DNA from: G020354785 sp964580815
GTDB lineage: Bacteria > Bacteroidota > Bacteroidia > Bacteroidales > UBA10428
Assembly (NCBI GenBank): GCA_964580815.1
Contig: CAZOLY010000116.1
Coordinates: 1-10,682 of the forward strand
DNA: 10,682 nt
Direction of reading: 5' to 3'
The translations under genes and the position numbers were made by a program. Position 1 is the first letter of the stretch; each line of letters begins with the position of its first letter. The notes beneath the pieces were generated by a model. It had not been told where the DNA came from, did not search any database, and saw nothing but the letters and a program-made list of their open reading frames with translations. This document shows positions 1 to 6,448 of this stretch, in pieces.

Positions 1-2337
1 AACTACGATTCCAGGCCCAACGAGCGGCTTGGAATACCCGTTCTGAGAATGGCAGACGGACCTGCAGGTGTGCGTGCAGAAAAAGCAACAGCTTTTCCCG
101 CACCCGTATGTATAGCATCTACCTGGAACATAGATCTTGCTTATAGCCTGGGGCAGACCCTGGGTCAGGAAGCAAAAGCAAAAAACAAAAATGTATTGCT
201 GGCTCCCTGTGTGAACATTCACAGGGTACCTTACGGAGGCCGCAATTTTGAGAGCTACGGAGAAGATCCCTTTCTTGCATCTGCCATAGCAGTTAATTAT
301 ATCAGGGGCGTTCAAAGTGAAAGGGTCATTGCTACTGTAAAGCACTTTGCCTGCAATAACCAGGAAAATGAACGAAACAGCATCGATGTGAAAGTTGATG
401 AGCGTACGCTAAATGAAATATATCTCCCTGCATTCAGGGCCGCTGTGCAGGAGGGAGGAGTATGGGCCGTGATGTCTGCATATAACAGGCTGAACGGACA
501 GCATTGCAGTTCCAATACCTGGCTTCTTACAGATATCCTGAAAGACCGCTGGGGCTTCCAGGGATTAGTAATGTCTGACTGGGGCGCTGTACATAGCACC
601 ATACCTGCCCTGTATGCAGGCATGGACCTTGAAATGCCAACAGACAGGTATTTTAAGCCAAAGGAGATTGAAGAAGCACTAAGGTGGAGACTTTTCAAAC
701 CTTCAAAGATTGACGATAAAATAAGGCGCATACTACGTCCCATGTTTCATATGGGCTATTTTGACCAGACTGAACCGGACACAGGGGCGTGTGACACTCC
801 CGGACACCGCGAAATTGCCAGGAAAGTGGCAGAGGAAGGCATAGTCCTTTTAAAGAATGAGAATAACATTCTTCCTGTTAAAAATGATATTCATTCTGTT
901 GCCGTTATTGGGCGCAATGCCGCAAATCTCATGTATGGCGGCGGCGGCAGCAGCCATGTCACGCCCTGTCATACAGTGTCTCCCCTGGAAGCTCTTTCAT
1001 TAAAGGCAGGGGAAGATTTAACCATAAAGTACGAGTCAGGGACATTCGATGAAAAAGACTTTGTCCCTGTACCATCTGAATCTTTAATTCCTCCTGAAGG
1101 ATATGCTGAAAAGCAAGGCCTCGTGGGAGCTTATTATGATAATCCGCGATTCGAAGGAGACCCGGTAAAGGAGCAGGTTGACAGTATTATTGATTTTTCC
1201 TGGGGCAGGGGAGGTCCGGAAGGGCTAAAACCCAACTTTTTCTCAGTAATATGGGAGGGCCGGCTGGTTGTAACCGAATCTGGATATTATGCCCTCTCAA
1301 CAGGCAGTGATAACGGTTCGAGCTTATTTATAAACGGTGAACTGGCAATTGACAACTCGGACTACATGCGAAATAAAACTTTATACGAATTTGCTGCTGT
1401 AGAACTTGAAAAAGACCAGCCTGTAAATATTAAGATCGAATATACCGAATTCTGGGGCAATGCAACCATGCGGCTGATGTGGCGTAAGATTGAGGAACAC
1501 CCCCTTCAGAAGGCAGTCCGTTTGGCTGAATCTTCAGATATGGCCGTTCTGTTTATGGGTTATGCCATGAATGATGAGTCGGAAGGCAGGGACCGTAAGA
1601 CACTGGAACTGCCACGGGGCCAGGAAGAACTTATAAGGGCAGTTGCAGATGTTAATCCGAATACTATAATTGTCCTGAACTGCGGCTCGGGTATTCTTAT
1701 GAACAACTGGATAGATAAAGTCCCGGGGGTAGTATTGGCCTGGTATCCCGGACAGGAAGGCGGTGATGCGATAGCCAATATACTACTGGGCAATGTCAAT
1801 CCTTCTGGTAAGCTTGTCACTACCTTTTTTAAGAACTGGGAAGACTGTCCGGCATACGGTAATTATCCCGGTGAAGATGACAAAGTGCACTATGATGAGG
1901 GTGTTTTTGTCGGCTACAGGTATTTCGATACAAGAGGTATTGATCCTTATTTTCCATTCGGACACGGGCTGAGCTATACAACTTTTGAATACAGCGATCT
2001 TCAGATGTCCGCAAAGAACATTAGTGAGGACGAAAGCGTGACAGTGAGTTTTACAATTAAAAATACCGGCAGCAGGGACGGGGCAGAGGTGGTCCAGCTT
2101 TACCTGGGTGACGACGAATCATGTGTGCCGCGGCCATTAAAGGAATTAAAGGGATTTGCAAAAGTATTTTTAAAAGCAGGTGAGGAGACAGCTATTTCGT
2201 TTACTATCAGATCCGGTGATTTGAAATATTTCGATATCTATACTCATGACTGGAAATCAGAACCGGGTAAATTCAACGTTTATATAGGCTCCTCTTCAAG
2301 AGATATAAGATTAACAGGGTCATTTGTATTAAAATAG
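1..2337 (+). CDS. GH3 family beta-glycosidase (beta-glucosidase or beta-xylosidase type) with inserted PA14 domain, 5' partial
   Basis: Hydrolyses terminal non-reducing beta-linked sugars from oligosaccharides, probably in the periplasm. The frame is open from base 1 and the first residues already match the conserved GH3 N-terminus (RLGIPVLRMADGPAGVR), so the true start and any signal peptide lie outside the window; the ATG at 49 is internal. Numbering from base 1, the (alpha/beta)8 domain covers about 1-215, with the substrate-binding Lys-His at 114-115 (VKHFACNNQE) and the nucleophile Asp193 in VMSDWG. The C-terminal GH3 domain is split by a PA14 domain at about 371-496, as in Kluyveromyces BglI-type enzymes. 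Glu528 in ESEGRDR is the likely acid/base. HGLSYT (655-660) leads into the fibronectin III-like domain (about 675-778). It has no T9SS sorting domain, unlike several neighbours. Family is certain; substrate (glucoside, xyloside or other) cannot be read from the sequence. Confidence 0.96.
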   Translation, partial: NYDSRPNERLGIPVLRMADGPAGVRAEKATAFPAPVCIASTWNIDLAYSLGQTLGQEAKAKNKNVLLAPCVNIHRVPYGGRNFESYGEDPFLASAIAVNYIRGVQSERVIATVKHFACNNQENERNSIDVKVDERTLNEIYLPAFRAAVQEGGVWAVMSAYNRLNGQHCSSNTWLLTDILKDRWGFQGLVMSDWGAVHSTIPALYAGMDLEMPTDRYFKPKEIEEALRWRLFKPSKIDDKIRRILRPMFHMGYFDQTEPDTGACDTPGHREIARKVAEEGIVLLKNENNILPVKNDIHSVAVIGRNAANLMYGGGGSSHVTPCHTVSPLEALSLKAGEDLTIKYESGTFDEKDFVPVPSESLIPPEGYAEKQGLVGAYYDNPRFEGDPVKEQVDSIIDFSWGRGGPEGLKPNFFSVIWEGRLVVTESGYYALSTGSDNGSSLFINGELAIDNSDYMRNKTLYEFAAVELEKDQPVNIKIEYTEFWGNATMRLMWRKIEEHPLQKAVRLAESSDMAVLFMGYAMNDESEGRDRKTLELPRGQEELIRAVADVNPNTIIVLNCGSGILMNNWIDKVPGVVLAWYPGQEGGDAIANILLGNVNPSGKLVTTFFKNWEDCPAYGNYPGEDDKVHYDEGVFVGYRYFDTRGIDPYFPFGHGLSYTTFEYSDLQMSAKNISEDESVTVSFTIKNTGSRDGAEVVQLYLGDDESCVPRPLKELKGFAKVFLKAGEETAISFTIRSGDLKYFDIYTHDWKSEPGKFNVYIGSSSRDIRLTGSFVLK

Positions 2338-2370
2338 GGACAGTTCCCGGGGCGCTGTCCCCATTTTATA
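2337..2370. terminator. Hairpin terminator between convergent genes; copy A of the GGGCGCTG repeat family
   Basis: A 7-bp perfect stem pairs GGGACAG (2337-2343) with CTGTCCC (2355-2361) across an 11-nt GC-rich loop, followed by a T-rich stretch (ATTTTATATATT). It fills the 38-bp gap between the GH3 stop (TAG, 2335-2337) and the stop of the minus-strand CBM9 gene (2376-2378), so it could end transcription from both sides. The same GGGCGCTGTCCC core recurs near 4421, 4507 and 6428, so this is probably a dispersed element used as a terminator rather than a purpose-evolved one. Confidence 0.65.
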
Positions 2371-2375
2371 TATTA

Positions 2376-3365
2376 TTATTTAATAATTGTAAATTTATTT
2401 TTACCAAGTAATTTATGTTTATTATCATATACAGTAACATAGTATAATCCGGTTTTAATACCGGAGAGATAAATTCTTGCTCCATAATAATTCTCGATCC
2501 TTAATACTTCCTGTCCAATAGCGTTATGAATTTTTACTTCTAAAGCCTTCCCGGTTTCTGTATCAATAGTAATGTATTCTTTTGCCGGATTAGGATAAAC
2601 ATTAATTGTGTTTATTGCTTCATAATTAAAAATGCCAGTATTAATAGGTGCATCGCTAAGTTCTATTACACCGGCACTATCCATATTGTCCCAGGCACCT
2701 ACATCCCACCATTCAAGAAATTTTCTTGTATTTACGTCATCATCGTCAACGTCAGTCATTAAGATTTGAAAACCGAATAATTTTCCATCAGCCGGAGCAA
2801 AGGCAACACCGGTACAATCTACAAGGGACGTCCAGGGAATACCAAACTCGTAATCAAAATAGTCACCGGCAAGAACATACCCATAATTATAAGGATTATT
2901 ACTTGGCCATTGATTAGCTTCACCGGAATATTCATCAATATCCTGTTGCCAGGGCCCTGTAAACTGGTAATGCCCTGTAGATGGACCTCCTCCGGCGTCA
3001 GGATTCGCCCCTAAAGTATCCCACAATACCTCATTTACATCAAGGTATACTTCAAGTCTGTCAGACTCCCAGTCTGTTAACCCGGTACACCATTGATCGC
3101 AATGATTATCATCATCAACAGAAACAAGTATAAAAAGAGATTCATCACTCCACATCATTTTCCATGATGCTTCATAAATTGATGGTTCATTGTCTTCCCA
3201 TAATAACATTTCATATGCTTCTGCATAATCCCAAACATCATCAATAGTCCCATCAATTAAAGGTGTAGATCCTTCATCAATGCATTTTCTGATTATTACA
3301 TCTGTTTCTTGTGCTATTGCTGATATAGCAATAAGGCAGGATAATAACAGGCAGATTTTTTTCAT
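2376..3365 (-). CDS. Secreted CBM9-like carbohydrate-binding protein with T9SS type A sorting domain
   Basis: A 329-residue protein in three parts. Residues 1-19 are a signal peptide (MKKICLLLSCLIAISAIAQ) with a likely signal peptidase I cut before the Gln, typical of Bacteroidetes. Residues of about 24-241 resemble the CBM9 / DOMON-like fold found in xylanase-associated proteins: an opening IDGTIDDVWDYAE, then WSDESLFILVSVDDDN, DRLEVYLDVN, a FGIPW strand and repeated Trp/Asp-rich segments. From about 254 to the end is a T9SS sorting domain starting NVYPNPAKE and ending in TGLYYVTVYDNKHKLLGK. I infer a cell-surface or released sugar-binding protein. No catalytic domain is visible, which is unusual because such modules are generally attached to an enzyme. 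ATG is chosen because it opens the signal peptide. It converges with the GH3 gene and is divergent from the decayed cadherin gene. Fold assignment is good; ligand unknown. Confidence 0.87.
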   Translation of the reverse strand: MKKICLLLSCLIAISAIAQETDVIIRKCIDEGSTPLIDGTIDDVWDYAEAYEMLLWEDNEPSIYEASWKMMWSDESLFILVSVDDDNHCDQWCTGLTDWESDRLEVYLDVNEVLWDTLGANPDAGGGPSTGHYQFTGPWQQDIDEYSGEANQWPSNNPYNYGYVLAGDYFDYEFGIPWTSLVDCTGVAFAPADGKLFGFQILMTDVDDDDVNTRKFLEWWDVGAWDNMDSAGVIELSDAPINTGIFNYEAINTINVYPNPAKEYITIDTETGKALEVKIHNAIGQEVLRIENYYGARIYLSGIKTGLYYVTVYDNKHKLLGKNKFTIIK

Positions 3366-3402
3366 GGTAATTTGATTTAGGTTAGTAATTAAGTTTCTAA
3401 TA

Positions 3403-3433
3403 TATAAATATTATTCGGGATCCTTAACGCAAA
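3403..3433 (-). promoter_or_regulatory. Candidate Bacteroidetes-type promoter for the CBM9-like gene
   Basis: Read on the minus strand, TTTG (3430-3433) is followed after 19 bp by TATTTATA (3403-3410), a partial match to the Bacteroidetes -33 TTTG / -7 TAnnTTTG pattern. The start codon lies 37 bp downstream of the -7 box, giving a leader of about 30 nt. The -7 box departs from consensus and the surroundings are AT-rich, so this is tentative. Confidence 0.35.
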
Positions 3434-3585
3434 GGACTGAAAATCTGCATCCTTTAAAGTCATTATGCCGAAAAACATTTATGTAGTTATACAGTAATAG
3501 CAGGCCGTTAGCCGCGTAACTGTCCAATGCGGTTCAATTCCAAAAGAAGGCGCCAATGCCCAGGCTTCCGAAATTACCATCGTAA
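3434..3585. other. Gene-free degenerate stretch upstream of the cadherin remnant
   Basis: Together with 3366-3433 this forms a 220-bp gap with no intact gene. A short plus-strand frame is open from 3501 to 3623 without an ATG; its product contains EGANAQASEITIVIPE, which looks protein-like, and ends at a stop (3624-3626) after overlapping the next frame that continues into the cadherin remnant. This may be decayed 5' coding sequence of that gene joined by a frameshift, but I cannot show it. Base composition is locally more GC-rich (about 3500-3600) than the flanks. Confidence 0.4.
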
Positions 3586-4406
3586 TACCTGAATCATGCC
3601 GGTATAGCAGTAAATCATCAGCATAAGAACTCATATATTTCAGGATATTTTGATCCTGATAAAGGCTTTACTTTGAGAATAGAGAGATATGAGGGGATAG
3701 ATTTCAACTGGTATTATATATTCAGAGGGAGTAATTCTGAAGATCTTGTTTTAATAGATTCGATTGAATACCAAGGATATTATACTTTTTATCCGGATAC
3801 TGGTTCACCTTATGATGCATCTTATTACCAGGCAGGAATAAAATTGCCTGCTAAATATAGTTTAATGGTAGAAGGGAATGAGAGGGAATTTGAGTATGCA
3901 TTATCGAATTTATACCTGAAAACAAGGAATAATACGGCGCCCTATGACATACTGCTGAGTAATGATCGGATTGATGAGAACCTGCCGGAAGGAACTGAAG
4001 TAGGTATATTATTTGCACTGGATAATGATTTGCATGATTATCACACATTTTATTTGGTTGAGGGCATTGGTTCGGGTGATAATGATTTCTTTCAAATAGC
4101 AGACAGACAGTTAATGTCGGCAACCACATTTGATTATGAAAACAGGAATGAATTTGTAATACGTGTCAGAGCGGTTGATGACGGACCGTATAATCTGTAT
4201 TATGACAAATTACTTAAAATATACGTTAATGATTTGACTGAGACAAAGACAGATGATATTTCAGGTGAAGGTAAAATCATGGTTATCCCGAATCCGGTAA
4301 AAGATAAAGCGATCATTATATATAATAATGAAGATAACCAGCAATATACATTCTGGTAATCAGGACTTCCAGCGAGATCTATAAAACAAAAATCATAATT
4401 GAATAG
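3586..4406 (+). pseudogene. Remnant of a surface protein with cadherin-like domain and broken T9SS sorting domain
   Basis: The frame is open from 3586 (after a stop at 3583-3585) with no good start codon: the only early candidate is TTG at 3673, while protein-like sequence (NSYISGYFDPDKGFTLRIE) runs upstream of it. There is no signal peptide, so the 5' end is missing. The part encoded at about 3934-4240 is a clear cadherin-like repeat: ILLSNDRIDENLPEGTEVG, LDNDLHDYHTFYLVEG, then FDYENRNEFVIRVRAVDDG, with the usual calcium-site acidic residues. IPNPVKDKAIIIYNN begins a T9SS sorting domain, but the frame stops at 4357-4359. A -1 shift near 4353 restores sorting-like sequence (LVIRTSSEIYKTKIIIE) up to a TAG at 4404-4406. 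Even then the final GLY-containing half of the domain is absent, and the end coincides with a GGGCGCTG repeat. A single-base sequencing error could explain the frameshift but not the missing ends. Confidence 0.72.
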
Positions 4407-4452
4407 GCGGAGGAGGGATAGCGCCCATATTTTGATGTTGTCCCTATTCTAT
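4401..4452 (+). repeat. Copy B of the GGGCGCTG repeat family, bounded by inverted ends
   Basis: GAATAGG (4401-4407) is matched by its reverse complement CCTATTC (4443-4449). The right part GTTGTCCCTATTCTAT (4437-4452) resembles GCTGTCCCCATTTTAT at copy A (2354-2369). The interior holds the core in the opposite orientation (AGCGCCC, 4420-4426). The left end overlaps the TAG that closes the shifted frame of the cadherin remnant, so this copy may have replaced the end of that gene. Confidence 0.5.
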
Positions 4453-4530
4453 TAATAAATTTTTGCCTGACTATATTTATTTTTTATCTTTAAAAGAAAA
4501 AAATATGGGCGCTGGCCCAGTTTTATCCCT
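4414..4530. repeat. 117-bp inverted-repeat unit (copies B and C of the GGGCGCTG family)
   Basis: Left arm: AGGGAT (4414-4419) directly followed by AGCGCCCATATTTT (4420-4433). Right arm: AAAATATGGGCGCT (4500-4513), then an 11-nt insertion, then ATCCCT (4525-4530). The 14-bp inner arms and 6-bp ends are perfect inverted complements around a 66-bp AT-rich centre. The geometry resembles a small non-autonomous element or a pair of REP-like units in opposite orientation. No target-site duplication is evident. The centre contains the best promoter candidate for the SusD-like gene. Confidence 0.6.
4462..4492 (+). promoter_or_regulatory. Candidate Bacteroidetes-type promoter for the SusD-like gene
   Basis: TTTG (4462-4465) is followed after 19 bp by TATCTTTA (4485-4492), matching TAnnTTTG except for the last base. 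A start near 4500 would give a leader of about 43 nt containing the right arm of the inverted repeat, whose GGGC (4507-4510) and GCCC (4515-4518) can form a small hairpin just before the ATG at 4543. If correct, the repeat unit supplies both the promoter and the leader of this gene. Confidence 0.45.
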
Positions 4531-4542
4531 AAATCTATAATT

Positions 4543-6414
4543 ATGAAAAAAATCTTATTATTTATTATTATTCTAGTCTTTGGCAGCAAGTTAATCTTTG
4601 CCCAGTTTGGCACAGATACTGCCAGTTTTTATATTGAAAGGGCTTACACCGAGTTGCCAAGCAGGGATTTATATTCAGTAACTCACTGGATAATCGGCGA
4701 ATGCCGTTCCGATAACAGTGAAGTCGGGGGTGAACCAGGTGGTAATGATCAAATCCCATTCCAGAATCTAATGTTATTGAACTATCAATCGACCAATGAA
4801 AAAGTAAAGTTATTCTGGTACAGGGCATACAACATTATATATTTTTGTGACAAGGCAATTGAGCTTGCTCCGGGTACCGGACTGGATGAGGCAGTTAAAG
4901 ACCAGTATATTGCAGAAGCAAAATTCTTAAGGGCCCTGGTGCTATTCGAACTTTCAATAACATTCGATTCAATACCGGTATGCACAAGTTTTTATGACTG
5001 GAAGCTCAACAGTTTTTTTAATGATTATGATGAGGCCAACCAAATATATAAGAAACCAAACTCTATGGCTGAAGTATTCTCACAGATTGAACAGGACCTG
5101 AGCGACGCTATAGTTGTCTTACCTTCCAGGAGTGAGCTGTCCGGTGAAAATATATTCCGCGCTACAAAAGGGGCTGCCCAGGCATTATTGGCGAAAATGT
5201 ACATTTTTCAGTCTTCCTATGCAGAAAACTACGCGGGCGACGCACGCTTTTACGGTTTAACGGAACAATGGGCACTGGCCCTGCAATATGCTGAGAGTGT
5301 TATTAATTCGGGCGAATACAATCTTGTTGGGATTAATGGTGAAACATATAACACATGGTGGGATAACTCCTACCTATTTCCTTCAGAAACACCGGGATAC
5401 CGTTATATATTCACAGTTGATGGTAACGACAGTCCGGAGTCTGTATTTGCAGCAAAAAACCTGACCGTTGGCAATGGGTGGAGGCCATATGGCAATTGTG
5501 ATTTGACTGTCTACACGACAAACAGGTTATATATGGATTCAGAAGCTAACCAGCAGTACCTTGGCTGGGGTTTTAATCTGCCGGCACAGAGCCTTATAGA
5601 TGAGTTTGCAGCAGAATCAGGTGATGAAACTGATGATCCGCGCTTTGCTGTTACAGTTGCTTATGCCGGGGATTCAGTATATGCGGGACAACCGTCACCG
5701 GACTGGTATGAAATGGTGTTACCGGACTGGGCAACAGGCACAGCCTGCCGTAAGTTCGAGTGCTCGCCGGAAGAATACTGGGATGTCATGATCTCATATT
5801 TCGACGGGCCTATGAATGTTCCGGTTATCAGGTATACCGATGTAATATTGTGGGCTGCAGAAGCAGCCATAAAAACAGGAAATAACACTAAGGCTTTAAA
5901 TTATATCAATATGGTAAGGCAAAGAGCCAGGAATTCCGGCTCAACGGGATATCCGGCAGAACTGGTATCAGTCACCATGGAAGATATTATGCACGAAAGG
6001 CGCCTTGAGCTTGCCCTTGAAGGGCACAGGTTCTACGACCTTGTACGCTGGAACATGGCTGTTGACAAGCTTGACGGACTATACCGGGAAAGTAAGGACC
6101 AGACAATTACATTCATGCCAGGAACCCATGAGTTTTTACCCATACCTGAATCAGCACTAGGAACCGGCGTTGATGTCATTCATACAAATAATTGCAATAT
6201 ATATCCCAATCCTGTTAAAGATGAGCTCTATGTTGAATCAGATTTTCATAAACCTGCAGTTACAGTCTATGATGTATTTGGCAGAACCATTTTAATAAAA
6301 GAGCTTGATGAAGGATCTTTTAATCTTAATACCAGCTCTTTAACCCGGGGATTGTACTTTATATCGATAGAAACAGATAATAAACGGGTTATTGAAAGGT
6401 TCGTCAAGGAATAA
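4543..6414 (+). CDS. SusD/RagB-family glycan-binding protein fused to a T9SS type A sorting domain; no adjacent SusC
   Basis: SusD-family proteins bind oligosaccharides at the cell surface and normally act as lipoproteins covering a SusC TonB-dependent transporter. This 623-residue protein has the family's helical TPR-like core: DNSEVGG near the start, KFLRALVLFEL, and the C-terminal signature ERRLELALEGHRFYDLVRW (485-503) followed by FLPIPESAL. Two things are odd. First, the leader (MKKILLFIIILVFGSKLIFA, cut before Gln21) has no lipobox cysteine, and the usual first segment of SusD is missing: the core starts at once with TASFYIERAYTEL. Second, where SusD proteins normally end, a complete T9SS sorting domain follows (about 550-623; NIYPNPVKDELYVES, then LTRGLYFISIETDNKRV). 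The frame is continuous, so the fusion is real in this sequence. No SusC lies on either side. I infer T9SS export and surface attachment independent of SusC. ATG is set by the signal peptide. Confidence 0.93.
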   Translation: MKKILLFIIILVFGSKLIFAQFGTDTASFYIERAYTELPSRDLYSVTHWIIGECRSDNSEVGGEPGGNDQIPFQNLMLLNYQSTNEKVKLFWYRAYNIIYFCDKAIELAPGTGLDEAVKDQYIAEAKFLRALVLFELSITFDSIPVCTSFYDWKLNSFFNDYDEANQIYKKPNSMAEVFSQIEQDLSDAIVVLPSRSELSGENIFRATKGAAQALLAKMYIFQSSYAENYAGDARFYGLTEQWALALQYAESVINSGEYNLVGINGETYNTWWDNSYLFPSETPGYRYIFTVDGNDSPESVFAAKNLTVGNGWRPYGNCDLTVYTTNRLYMDSEANQQYLGWGFNLPAQSLIDEFAAESGDETDDPRFAVTVAYAGDSVYAGQPSPDWYEMVLPDWATGTACRKFECSPEEYWDVMISYFDGPMNVPVIRYTDVILWAAEAAIKTGNNTKALNYINMVRQRARNSGSTGYPAELVSVTMEDIMHERRLELALEGHRFYDLVRWNMAVDKLDGLYRESKDQTITFMPGTHEFLPIPESALGTGVDVIHTNNCNIYPNPVKDELYVESDFHKPAVTVYDVFGRTILIKELDEGSFNLNTSSLTRGLYFISIETDNKRVIERFVKE

Positions 6415-6420
6415 CATGAA

Positions 6421-6448
6421 ATAGGGGGGGCGCTGTCTCTCTTTTAAT
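6421..6448 (+). repeat. Copy D of the GGGCGCTG repeat family
   Basis: A run of seven G (6424-6430) leads into CGCTGTCTCTCTTTTAAT, close to the right part of copy A (CGCTGTCCCCATTTTAT). The left boundary AAATAGG matches that of copy A (AAATAGG, 2333-2339). It fills the 29-bp gap between the convergent SusD-like and SH3 genes and runs into the stop codon of the latter (6444-6446). Unlike copy A it has lost the perfect hairpin, so termination here is uncertain. Confidence 0.5.

Noticed and set aside
49..51. ATG at 49 as start of the GH3 gene
   Set aside because: The frame is open to base 1 and the preceding residues (RPNERLGIPVLR) are conserved GH3 sequence; the gene is cut by the window edge.
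312..743. 143-residue minus-strand open frame inside the GH3 gene
   Set aside because: It lies opposite the catalytic GH3 domain and has low-complexity, Ser/Arg-rich content typical of antisense translation.
2376..3365. CBM9-like protein as a lipoprotein via Cys10 (LLSC)
   Set aside because: The hydrophobic segment continues past this cysteine to a better signal peptidase I site before Gln19, and the sorting domain implies T9SS export.
3528..3557. tRNA-like T-loop (GGTTCAATTCC) followed by GGCGCCA
   Set aside because: The flanking T-stem bases do not pair and no matching acceptor, D or anticodon arm is found upstream.
4543..4640. SusD-like protein as an ordinary lipoprotein
   Set aside because: No cysteine occurs in or near the leader, and the cut site before Gln21 fits signal peptidase I.
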